Shown here: in pieces, positions 45,226 to 55,942 of the stretch
Numbering within the stretch: position 1 is the first letter of the stretch
How the letters are laid out: each line of letters starts with the position of its first letter
Origin: Achatina immaculata
Lineage: Eukaryota; Mollusca; Gastropoda; Stylommatophora; Achatinidae
DNA: 64,000 nucleotides
Assembly (NCBI GenBank): GCA_009760885.1
Contig: CM019702.1
Location: 52,551,282 to 52,615,281 of the forward strand
Reading direction: 5' to 3'
Notes under the pieces: generated by a model
Database searches by the model: none
What the model saw: the letters and a program-made list of their open reading frames with translations, nothing else
What the model was told of the DNA's origin: nothing
Position numbers and translations under genes: made by a program

Positions 45226-45819
45226 CTATGCTGGTTTGCCATTGAAAAATATTGTATTAAAAGTGCATTTATATTTTCCGCTTACACGATAATAAATAAA
45301 AATATTCATAGAGGAATTGATAGACTCAAGAAGAAGTGCAAAACTGGCTATCACCACGGTTAAAGATATATGTTTTCCTGTAATATAAAGGTCAGGTTCA
45401 AATGCTACTGCCATAGAAATGATAGTAAGTGGGATAAAGCAAGAAATAAATAAAATAGAAATCATCAAAACCATCTTGGCAACTTTCTCATTTCTACTAG
45501 AAATCTCTTTCTGTAAGGAAATAAGACTTGCCTGCCATTTAGCTCTTATTCTGAGACTCATAATTAGAATCGCTGTACAGATAATAATGACAATGAAAGC
45601 AGAAAACGGCAAAACAAAATTGTTGACAATGTAAGAAATCTGTTCAACTCTCTCACGATTTTCAGTGGAAACAACGGCCAGAAGTGTCTTGTTTCGTGGT
45701 AGAAAGAATGTCATGTCCAGTCTGTTAACAACATAGACCGGGGTTGCACCCGACATGGAAACTACGAAGACGCAAATGATGATGGCAAAAACTCTTTTTG
45801 AGGTGACGATATTTTTAAC
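45226..45819 (-). CDS. Copy 2 exon C (TM4-TM7)
   Basis: 594 nt after tactcctcag, phase 0. It contains GATPVYVVNRLDM, a loop 2 identical in protein to copies 1 and 3, RIRAKWQASLISLQ in loop 3, and ESINSSMNIFIYYRVSGKYK at TM7. It ends FNGKPA and differs from copy 3 mostly after TM5. Confidence 0.88.
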   Translation of the reverse strand, partial: VKNIVTSKRVFAIIICVFVVSMSGATPVYVVNRLDMTFFLPRNKTLLAVVSTENRERVEQISYIVNNFVLPFSAFIVIIICTAILIMSLRIRAKWQASLISLQKEISSRNEKVAKMVLMISILFISCFIPLTIISMAVAFEPDLYITGKHISLTVVIASFALLLESINSSMNIFIYYRVSGKYKCTFNTIFFNGKPA

Positions 45820-48800
45820 CTGAGGAGTAATAAAACACCAGTTTATTTATGTAGATATATCGTGCCTGTTTGTCGATAATGACACTATGTGGCAACGTTC
45901 TAACTAAATGGCTGCAAATCGTTAAAAAACATTTTCTGTGACCAAACAGTCAAACAATTTGAAACGTTTACATGGATGACACCCAGATGAAAGAGACCGT
46001 TAAACTTATTTATTATTTTAAAACATTCAGATAATTAGAAAATAGAACGCTAAATAATAAAATATATGACATCAGAATAGCTAGAAAGCTAGTTTCACAC
46101 ACATGCATTTGATTTTCGAAAGAGTCTAATTTCTTGTCTATTTCTTTTATTGTTTTCCAGCTTTCACATGCATAAATGAGGGTGGATATTACATTTGAAA
46201 TGAATAATCTTAACTTGGTTTCTGTGCTTATGAATTTTGAACACCATATCTTCTCAAGATTCTTGAAGGTCAATGCTGCTTTTGCAATTCGAATTCTAAC
46301 TTTTTTCTGGTGTCACCATTGTGGTCTATATAGCTGCCGAGATATGTAAAATAGTTTAGTTCTTCAACAGCTGTTCCTTCAACGTATATTTGTTCTCCGT
46401 CGTTAATGAGAACCTTCATTACATTTGTTTTATCCTTGCTAATTTCAAGTCCTATTTTACTAGCCACTGAAGACAATTATCTGCTTTTACTTGCATTGAC
46501 TTCATATTGTCGATGATAAGAGTTATGTCATCTGCAAAATCAAGATCTTCCAGTTGGGTCTCAAGTACCCAATCAATGCCTGTTTTACCTTTGTAACATT
46601 TTTTTCATTATGAAGTCTATAGCAAATCCAAAAAGCAAGGGAAATAATATACATCCTTGTTTCACACCTGTTTCAGTCTGGAACCATTCACTCATTCATT
46701 CGTCTGTACTGACTGCACAAACATATTCATTATTTTCATATCATTTTCATATTCAATATAATAAAATATACCTTCCAGAGAAATAATAGAGAAATGCAGA
46801 GAGTTTAATGTGAATCTATATTTATCTTTTATAGACTACTCAAAGGCATTTGATTGTGTACAACACCAGAAACATTGGGAAACAAAGAAAAAAATGAGAT
46901 TTCCAGCACATTTGATACAATTAACATCACTGCTGTATCTAGACCAACAAGCAGCAGTAAGAAAAAAAAGTGAAAAAACAACTTGGTTTGACATAAAACA
47001 AGGGGTCCGTCAGGAGTGCATACTGTCACCTTACATATTTAACTGTATACTGAAAATATAATAAGGAATGTTAGAGAAGATATAGACAAAGAATATTACG
47101 ATGCCATAACAATTGTAAGTTATGAAATACCAGAGATTAGATATGCTGATGACACAGTATTACTGTCCATAACACAAAAATAAATGGAAAACCTAATTAT
47201 GTCAGTCTGTAAGAACACGAAGAGCAGAACCTCTATCTTAATGCAAATAAAACTAAATTGATGAAAACTGACAAAACAAACAAGGCAGCTGAAGTATGTA
47301 TCAATGAGGAAAAACTGGAAGAAGTGGAGAGTTTTGAATATCTTGGATCACTACTAACTAATAATGCTGATACAATGAGGGAAATTAAAAGGAGGACATC
47401 TATCGTTCTTCAGAAAGTAAAACAGTAAAGAATCTGTGGAGAGGAGCAGACAGAACCATAAAAATAAGATTTTTAAGGGCATGCATCTTTCCCATCGCAA
47501 CATATGCCTGTGAGACCTGGACACTTAACAAAACAGCTGAGAAACATATAAATGCCTTTGAATGTAAATGCTACAGAAGAGTTCTCCAAAAAAGAAAAAA
47601 AAATATATATATATACTACAAGAGCTTAATATTGAAGAAGGCTGGCTAGTAAAAAGGATTAAAGAGAGAAAACTTAAATATTTTGGACACATTAAACGTC
47701 ATGATAATTTAGAGAAGACCGTATTGGAAGGATACATAATGGGAAAAGCAAAGAGAGGAAAACCAAAATGAAGATCGTTGCAAGACATCGTTGACGATCT
47801 GCAAATGATGCAGCAGCGGCAGGCCATCTTGCTCACAACCGAGAGGCCTACAGGAGTGCTGTTAGGGAGTCAAAGTTCTGCAAGGGACATGCAAATGAAT
47901 GACTGAATCTTCCAGAACTTAGATATACATTTTGATATAGAATAATTTATAATAAAAATCTAATTACTGTAAAGTGTGAACTGATGCGAACAAACACGTC
48001 ATATGAATGAAATAACCAACTTTATATTCAAATTATGAAAATTTCAGAAACTGATTCGTCTAACATTCTGATCATCATCTGCTAGGTTCCACTTTATCAC
48101 AAATATTCAGTTTATTACATGCATAATGGTTTCATATTGACACTTAGCGAAAAATGTTTTTTGAACAATTTAAGCAATCGGAGTAATTTAAAAGTGTTAA
48201 ATTAAACTTCTTATGAAAAATGTTAATTTAAAAAAAAATAAAGCAAATATCATACATAACTACAGATACACACAACCGCACACATTAATTTACTTATTTG
48301 TTTCTTGGCCTACTTAATGTTTGAATTTTCCATGATCAGTTATAAAGAAACAAAAAATTTGTTTTGAGGAAAAAAAAACTGGCATCCATCTTAGTCAGTA
48401 TTTAAATTTTTAATCTTTCTCCAAATTGTCAAATGCATACTAACCTGTAAAGGCCTTATGATACACAAACATCTCTCCAAAGTGATAATAGCTGTGATCC
48501 AACTGCTAACTCGTGCAAAAGTTAGATGTGGTACAGAACCTATCAAATAAAGCATTCCCAGTACATCAAAAGGTACATCAGATTTGTTGAATGCGGGAGT
48601 CATACAGAAGTTAATCCACATCTGTGTTACCAGACATCCTAGATCAGAGACCGACAGACCTATATGTGGACAACAAAACAAATGCGGTAGCTATGTACGC
48701 ATATAACACGTAACTGAATATGTAAACATAGCTGCTTTTCAATTTGTATTTGATAAAATAGATTAAAGTTCTCTACGAAACTTACATCCTCCATAAGGCA

Positions 48801-51238
48801 TTTCTTCTTTCATGATACGCAGACAATGATAACGTGCATAGTTTATCTTATTTCCTGGAGCCTTCTTGTACAGCTTCATGAGTCACACAGGATTCGCAGT
48901 GTGTCTGTGGGACCCATATTTTATAAACGATAATAATGTGACAATAAAGGTGAATATATATGTATATTAAAATGTGGGCACTGATAAACGATGTATTTAA
49001 AACAGAAATATACAATATATGTTCGACATCTCAGCCTTACCATCACAACACTAATCATGTGCGTTGCTACTATTAGGTGGCGTTGATGTATCACTATGAA
49101 TTTCCATATTCAATATTTTCTGTCTATTATTTTGGAAGATTTTTTATCATGCCATCTCGTTAGACAGCTTATGATCGTTTCATTGGAATTATTCTGCCTC
49201 CTTTCTCATTTATCTTCGATGCTGCCGTGCTGCTTTTAAAACTCTTCTTTTGATTATATTCATATAAATATTCATACTGCCTTCGTATGAAATAATTTAT
49301 GTTTCTTTCTTTTTTTGAAGGTCTATGCTGCTCTAAATATTCCTATAAAAAACACGTTACTTTTAGTGCTTGATTTCCGCATGATTTCCTTCCATAGACA
49401 AAGGCAGTCTCGATGTTGCACTTTGGAAGTCTTGTATGATTTTGTATGATTTTGGATGACATAGTTGTAGTACACATTCAAGACTTAATAACTTGTTGGA
49501 GTGGGAGTATTCTGATGTTATTAATGTTTATATGTAAGTGTTTTTGCCTGTAAATAGGTCTTTACGTTTACATTACATCTTTTATAGTATAAACATTCTT
49601 CGTGTTTCCCTGGTAACTAGGGTGAGTTATTTCTACCCATAATCTGTCACCAGTCCCTGTGTCTAGCAGCATTTTGCTTTGATTTAATTGAAGTTTGCTA
49701 CTTTTTTATGTATATATTTCTCTAGGCTGTTCACTCTTGAGCCCTACAAGATTTTTTTTCTGATTGCCATCCTTTTATAAATGAGATCAAATTTGATAGC
49801 ATCGTATGGAAAGAATTCTTCCACAGATATTGATGCAATGTTTTTCAACACTCCTAAGTACAGTGACAATTGTACAGCTGTTCACAGTCTCTAGCTATTA
49901 TGGTCCTAACACTTTCTATGATTCTCTGACGCTCTTTGTAATGTTTGTGCACACATATGTCACCGGTTTGCAAGGGACAATATGACATACTCCGTAAATG
50001 TTCGTGTCTGGGCCACATTCAGTTGACACATACCATCCAGTCTATTCTTCTGGACAGTTTCAAATAGAAAACTCTGAACGTTAGCGGCATATATTTTTTT
50101 GAAACACCATGTTTATTTTATTCTAACGGCTGCCATGTTATTCAGCAATTAGAAGAGACTTCATAATAAGAATACATTAGTTATATACGCCTCGGGAGAA
50201 CAATTCACATTTGTGGTTATTCATGCATTTTTTTGAAGACCTCTGCCATCAGTCCAATGACAGTTAACTTAATCATTGAATTAGTTCGTTCAAACTACCA
50301 TTTCTTTCAAGACAAGACTGCACAAAGTCCAGCGAATCCCTAACACAGCTGATCTTACAGAGGTACACAAGAGTAGGTTAAGTATGCGTCTATTGGATCT
50401 CTGCAGTTTGTTTTTCTCAGTGATTCGCTCTCGCTGTTTTCCAATATCATAATGACCTAAACATATATTTCAAAGTCAGCCGAATTTCTCGGATAACCAG
50501 TATGGTGGTCATTATCGTTTGGTTTTTTGCATTTTTGATATCACCATTATCAGTCATTTGAATCTTTCAGTCTTACCACGTTACAAAATATTGCCAAATT
50601 ACTGATGCACAATAATATTCCTCTTCTTACTATTATTATTTGCCGTTCCTGAAGGCGTTGACGATTATGCTTCTTCATCGCGTGCGGTCCTTGATGCTTC
50701 CGGTTAAATTAGACGCTTTCTTTTTTCTGTGCCACATGATCAGTCTACTTAGATTATGTTCTCTTCCCCATCATTTTTTTCGCTTGAATTTTCCAGATCA
50801 CTAGGTTCTTCAACTTCTGTCTTCTAATGACATATCCACGAAAATGCAACCTCTATTCTTTTTTTTTTTTTGTGTTTCATTATTTTACATGCGAAAAACA
50901 GACAAAAATCAGTAGATGTATAAAAGAAATACACTATTTGAGGGTTCCGCTCTATAAACCCATGTAAAGCAAGTATTAAATAATTCATTTTGAACTGACT
51001 GAAATAAACATCGATTTCCTGTGAGCTTACCTAACAAACTAACGTTGATTGGCTCTTTAAAGCCCTGCTTGATAAAGCATATGATATTCATGATGTTTGT
51101 TACAAGGCCAAAAACGTTAACTATTTGACACAAAACTCCAGCGATGCACCATGTAAGTATTTCTGCTACCCGGCTATTTATAAGATGAGATTCGAGTGAA
51201 GAACTTACAGAAGTGGAAAGATTGGTTCCGTCTATCAT
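45226..51238 (-). CDS. Chemosensory-type GPCR copy 2, complete three-exon gene
   Basis: The only receptor here with all exons intact: A 51238-51031, B 48659-48445, C 45819-45226, giving 338 codons plus the stop. Introns are 2371 and 2625 bp with canonical ends (gtaagc...atatag, phase 1; gttagt...cctcag, phase 0). The N-terminus has an NLS sequon. TM1 contains FGLVTNIMNIICF, TM3 ends TLERCLCI, loop 2 has sequon NKT, and TM7 ends SINSSMNIFIYYRV. By family it should be a plasma-membrane G-protein-coupled receptor, plausibly for waterborne or contact chemicals. The ligand is unknown. Intron 2 contains two LINEs of different families facing away from each other. Peptide or amine receptors of the FMRFamide-receptor-like group are an alternative. 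Confidence 0.87.
46010..46735 (-). mobile_element. LINE fragment in intron 2 of copy 2 (minus)
   Basis: Same family as 57755-60464. Reading from 46735: EYVCAV, EWFQTETGVKQGCI, a frameshifted ADD catalytic region near 46540, KIGLEISKDKTNVMK, YFTYLGSYIDHNGDT, ISTLIYACESWKTIKEIDKK, then decay. 5'-truncated inside the reverse transcriptase. It lies head to head with the next LINE. Confidence 0.8.
46770..47905 (+). mobile_element. RTE-like LINE fragment in intron 2 of copy 2 (plus)
   Basis: Begins in the reverse transcriptase (NLYLSFIDYSKAFDCV, 46813-46860), then GVRQECILSPYIF and RYADDTVLL (about 47140-47164), the thumb, KYFGHIKRHDNLEKTVLEG (47679-47735), and an ending like that of 40764-41455 with atgcaaatgaatgactg. 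Several frameshifts and one stop occur. Same family as the LINE inside the palindrome's receptor exon. Confidence 0.87.
48445..48659 (-). CDS. Copy 2 exon B (TM2-TM3)
   Basis: 215 nt between cacatatag and gttagt. SVSDLGCLVTQMWINFCMTP, PFDVLGMLYLIGSVPHLTFA, then SSWITAIITLERCLCIIRPL. It has the intact TGG that is TGA in copy 1. Confidence 0.88.
48730..51030. other. Intron 1 of copy 2
   Basis: No transposon recognised. Diverged blocks are shared with intron 1 of copies 1 and 3. Confidence 0.6.
51031..51238 (-). CDS. Copy 2 exon A (N-terminus, TM1)
   Basis: 208 nt from ATG to the phase-1 donor gtaagc. A short N-terminus with one sequon, then EILTWCIAGVLCQIVNVFGL and VTNIMNIICFIKQGFKEPIN. This start is chosen because it aligns with copy 1 and yields equal exon lengths. 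Confidence 0.87.
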
Positions 51239-52185
51239 TGCACACTGTTAGAAGTGAATGTGTGCTAGACTTGGAAAGTTTCCTTTATTTTAGCGTTTTG
51301 AAAACAGTCAATTGCATCTATCGTACTCATACAGCCTTCAAAAATGAGACTCAACGAAGCTACAAATTATATCAAGTGTTACAAGAAAATACACATCATG
51401 AAATTAACAAAATATTAACAACTATTATTCTACTATGTCGAGAAGTATGCAATGAGCGACGCCCAAACTTATCATTATAACACAGGTATTCGAAATTTAG
51501 ATTTATTGTCTTCTATTATATACTTTTCTAAAATGTAACAATTAGCTGTGAATGTACATTTCGATTAAATTCCGAGACTTGTGGTCTTAACCCAATAATT
51601 ATTTAAGGGCTTCTGCTGCGTACAGTTGCTAAATGTCGTTTGTAAAGCTATGCTGTGATACCGATGTTTTATCCAACAGCACGTGATATAGAGCAAAATT
51701 GTTTAGTAATGCTCGCATGTCACTTAACATTGAGCATTAAGACTTTACGGAGTAAAAAAAAGAAAAGCTTTATCTGTATAGATATATATATATACAATTA
51801 TGTTGTTGGTTTATAGGGGAGACAACATAACACAAGCAACTTCTCAAGCTGAAAATACAACAGAATGACAGAATCACTGTCTTCAACATAAGAAGAACCG
51901 ATATTTCTAATATGTTATGCTCTTCTCTATCTCATCATTCAGAATCCTGACTCTCTCTTTAAACAGATTAATCTTTAGAAGGAAAAAAAAAAGATACATG
52001 AGCTATGACGTTTTGAACTAGATTGGATGACGGGCTGGGTACTACCTGTAACAAATAAATAAAGTCTCATACAGTACTTATATGTTATCTTTATGTATGT
52101 GACTGTAGTTTCCACTGATTTAAGTTTCGTGATTATATATACATATATATGTATACATATATGTAACATATACATATGTATATAT

Positions 52186-52300
52186 ACAAGGTAAGACAAT
52201 TAAGTAACCAGACTGATTTTATTATGGCCAAGACAAAAAATGCCATCTATGAAGCAAAGCATGGAATCCAAAGGGCCAACATTCATCTATGATCTGGCAA

Positions 52301-52304
<4 letters not shown>
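52186..52304. mobile_element. Possible mariner-type terminal fragment
   Basis: tacaaggtaagacaattaag begins an insert of about 115 bp absent from the homologous flank of copy 1. It sits between two AT microsatellites and resembles the terminal sequence of some invertebrate mariners. No second terminus was found. Confidence 0.3.
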
Positions 52305-52337
<33 letters not shown>

Positions 52338-53028
52338 GGCCCTTTCAATACCCAGGACACAGTCATTTATATAGGACTGGCTCACAATCCCTTTCTCCCG
52401 CACTCTATATTACTTCGGACCTGTGCATGAGAAGTAATTATGTTAACACTATAAATACAGTAACATTTTATTCAGATGACAACTGATTCCTGAAACTGCT
52501 CTAATGACACTGTGTGTTCTACAATTAGTGACAAGCCATGGCAAATAACACAAGACACTAGGTTTTTAATGTTAATTACTGATAAACTGTCAACGTTAGA
52601 GTAACTTTTTTCCATTGTTAATTATACATATCTTTACGTTACATCTGCAGTTTTATTCGATCTGTTTAGTGATTTAATACATTGTTGTTCTTATTATAAT
52701 GCCCATAAACATGTCCTAATTATGTCTCTGCACTTAGACACAATTTAGTGTACAATATAACTATACATAATGTGACATGACATAAAAACATTAAGGCGGG
52801 TTAATTTTTCAATATCAACCATATCATGTTTACATACCGAAGAACATCAGATTTCTCATCGCGATTACACAATTTTACGTGTGTGACAAATCGCCAAAAG
52901 AGTTTAGTCAGACATCAACAAGTTACGCGAACGGAATTTACCAGAGTGACACAGATTACATATTAAATAATACATGTAATTCACAGACAGATATCATAAA
53001 AAAGACTGTAGTAAATAGTACACGTTAC

Positions 53029-53118
53029 CTATATTCGTTACTAATGATCTACTTTTAGTATTTTGTAGATCAAGAACGTCAAAATTTGAGCTCGCTGACT
53101 TCTTCACCGGCGAGGTTA
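53029..53118 (-). promoter_or_regulatory. Candidate 5' non-coding exon of copy 2
   Basis: Counterpart of 37637-37712, sharing ccggcgaggtta. In gene sense it ends tatag followed by gtaacg, a plausible donor. Inference from conservation only. Confidence 0.3.
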
Positions 53119-53329
53119 GTGGAGAGAGACTGTTTTTCGTCTGTCCGGATATATTGAGCGGTATATTTCTTGTACATGATATTGTTTTGTGGTATATTTA
53201 ACTGCTGAATAAATTGACAGCCCTTAGAATAAAATAAACATGGTGTTTCAAACACTATATGCCGTTAACGTACAGTTAGATACTTACTTTCAGTTTGCGT
53301 AATATACATTTATTGTTCTCTTATCATTG

Positions 53330-54530
53330 ATAATATTGTCTGAGTTGGAATTTTGATGTGGGGTTTGGTTTTGGTTTGCAATATGATGCATGTAATACTG
53401 GTGTGATTTAAACTGTTGTTCTTGATGCAGAACTTTCAAGCTGAGTTGAGTTTCAGGTATAAGCTTCTTTATTTTAGCACCAAGAAGCAGAACATTTATG
53501 AAAGAGAGTCTTTAGAGAAGAAGCAATATAAAAGCATTTTTATTGTGGTTGAAAATACTACCAACATTAACGTTTTGACTGTATTGAACAGTTAATCCCC
53601 CTTGAAGGTAAGTCAATTTGTATGTCTTATCAGGGACACACCGAGACGTTTAAAGTATTATAAAGTGTTACAAGATATTAGGAGTTTCTAAAATGCATTA
53701 TATATCAATGTAAAGTAGGATAACCCGGTTTTGTAGGATTAGACCTCGAAAAACATAATAGACAAATCACTTTAGTGAGACATCAGTGAAAGAAAAAAAA
53801 AAGGAAATTACCTGGCATTCGAATCATGGACTCCGGTAGAGTGAGCAGCCGTCTAGCCACGAGAGAACAGTGTACTAAAGAACTGCGCTATCTCGCACCT
53901 AAATAAAAGGTGTTTGAAAGCGAAGTCATTAGTAACTGGTCAGTCGACGAGATGATCATGACACCCGGAAAGAAACGAGATTATGAGACAGAAATTCCAT
54001 AGCTTAGATTCAGTTTCTCTAGCAGGTACCAACTTTAGACAAACATACACACGGTCTCCTGCCATGTCTGATGCATACTTGGACAACAACAACAGACGAA
54101 CGAATACTTTTTGTATGAAGTTTGTTTCAGGTTAACGTTTTTTATTTTATAAATACGAAACAACGAGACTTTCGTACGCTAAAGTAAAGAAACAGTCTTC
54201 TATGATTATACCTCGAATTAGACCTAAATATAAGAATAGATTAGATCTTATATATATACACACACACATATATATACCTCTAAACTTCACTAATTACCAC
54301 AAACAAAACAAACAAATAATATAATATTTTAATTTCTATCTATATACAGACGTTTGTTCAAGTAATACTGAAAAACAAATTCAAGAAGTTTTATCCTCAT
54401 ATGCCTTTGCAGAGTTTACAGTAAAAGTGTTTTTTGTATTTTCCACGTACACAGTAATAAATAAATAAAACTCAAGCAGAATAGCCATACTGACTATGAC
54501 CACTGTTAAATATATATGCTTTCCTGAATC
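53330..54530. repeat. Tandem duplicate of copy 3's 3' end, outer copy
   Basis: Collinear with 54535-55500. 53330-53700 matches parts of 54535-55220 (ggaattttgatgtggg; aagctgagtt; cttatcag-ggacacac). 54285-54530 matches 55235-55500 (accataaacaaaacaaacaaa) and includes the last part of a receptor exon C. Confidence 0.75.
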
Positions 54531-54532
54531 AT
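54420..54532 (-). pseudogene. Receptor exon C scrap
   Basis: Minus-strand remnant of TM7 and tail, aligned with 55370-55505. It shares ttgtattttccacgtacac(a/g) and the following ataataaataaa, but has a deletion of about 25 bp and no upstream exon. It is the relic end of a duplicated copy 3. Confidence 0.75.
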
Positions 54533-54534
54533 TG

Positions 54535-55348
54535 ACAATATTGTCTGCGTTGGAATTTTGATGTGGGATGTGGTTTGCAATATGATGCTTATAATGCTGA
54601 CGTATTTAAACTGTTATTGATGATACAGAATTTTCAAGCTGAGTTAAGTTGCAGATATAAGATTCAATGTTCTTTATGTTGAAACCACGAAGCACATTAT
54701 TTATGGATGAGAGTCTTTGTAGAAGAAGTCATATAAAAGTACAATTTTTGTGTTGAAAATCCTCCCATCATTAAAGCTTTAGTGTACTGAATAGTTAGTT
54801 ATTACCCCTTGTAGTTAGTATGGTAGTTATAGACTTGATTTCTTTCATCACCATAGTCATCATCATCATCACCATCTTGATTGTGCATTTTCATGTGATT
54901 ATATCACATACATTAGCTGTTTTTTGTTTATATATGTCCGTTTATTCTTATTGTATTTTATATTAGCAGGAAATAGATCTACCGCCGGCTTGCGGGATCA
55001 GTCGCGGTTTGAGGGCAGAATTTAACGCAGGGGAGTCGGGTTGAAATGTTTAGGCTGTGTCATGGTGTCACAACAAATGAGTCAATCTTCCTCCCTTTAT
55101 GCTCCATTTGGCAATGCGACGGTCAGTATGTATGCCTTATCAGTAACACACATGGCAGGTAAAATTATTAAAAAGTGTTACAATGTATTATGACGTTCTA
55201 AAGTGCATTTTATACCAAAGTGTACCCATCTAATTACCATAAACAAAACAAACAAATATGAAAACAAACACCGTGGAAGATATTTTAATTTCTGTCTATG
55301 TGATCCAGTTTGTCACTGGCAATATTGACAAATAAATCACAGTAGTTT
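54535..55348. repeat. Tandem duplicate, inner copy (3' flank of copy 3)
   Basis: The 3' flank of copy 3, recurring diverged at 53330-54330. It also holds a short (CAT)n run (54848-54873) and a non-duplicated insert around 54890-55110. Confidence 0.65.
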
Positions 55349-55942
55349 TTATTCTGACTTGCAGTTGCAGAAAATTATGTTAAAAGTTCTTTTGTATTTT
55401 CCGCTTACACGATAATAAATAAAAATATTCATAGAGGAATTGATAGACTCAAAAAGAAGCGCAAGACCGCCTATGACGACAGATACAGATACATGTTTTC
55501 CTGTAAAATAAAGGTCAGGTTCAAATGTTATTGATATAGTAATGATAGAAAGTGGGACAAAGCAGGAAATAAATAAAATGGAAATCATCAAAACCATCTT
55601 AACAACTTTCTCATTTTGACCAGAAATGTCTTTCTTTAAGGAAATAAGACGTGCCTGCCATTTAGCTCTTATTCTGAGACTCATAATTAGAATCGCTGTA
55701 CAGATAATAATGACAATGAAAGCGGAAAACGGTAAAATAAAATTGTTGATTGTGTACGAAATCTGTTCAACTCTCTCACGATTTTCAGTGGAAACAACGG
55801 CCAGAAGTGTCTTGTTTCGTGGTAGAAAGAATGTCATGGCCAGTCTGTTGACAACATAGACCGGGGTTGAACCAGCCATAGATATTATGAAGACGAAGAT
55901 GATGATGACACAAACTCGTTGAGAGGTGATGATATTTTTGAC
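55349..55942 (-). CDS. Copy 3 exon C (TM4-TM7)
   Basis: 594 nt after attcttcag. It has GSTPVYVVNRLAM, the invariant loop 2, RIRAKWQARLISLKKDIS in loop 3, and ESINSSMNIFIYYRVSGKYK. It ends CNCKSE, like copy 1 (CECKSE). Confidence 0.88.
   Translation of the reverse strand, partial: VKNIITSQRVCVIIIFVFIISMAGSTPVYVVNRLAMTFFLPRNKTLLAVVSTENRERVEQISYTINNFILPFSAFIVIIICTAILIMSLRIRAKWQARLISLKKDISGQNEKVVKMVLMISILFISCFVPLSIITISITFEPDLYFTGKHVSVSVVIGGLALLFESINSSMNIFIYYRVSGKYKRTFNIIFCNCKSE

Larger units (their letters stand above)
51239..53130. other. 5' flank of copy 2
   Basis: Homologous to 35497-37750. Contains an AT-rich palindromic microsatellite (52130-52190) and a (TA)n run (52305-52332), neither present in copy 1. 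A likely non-coding exon lies at 53029-53118. Confidence 0.65.
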
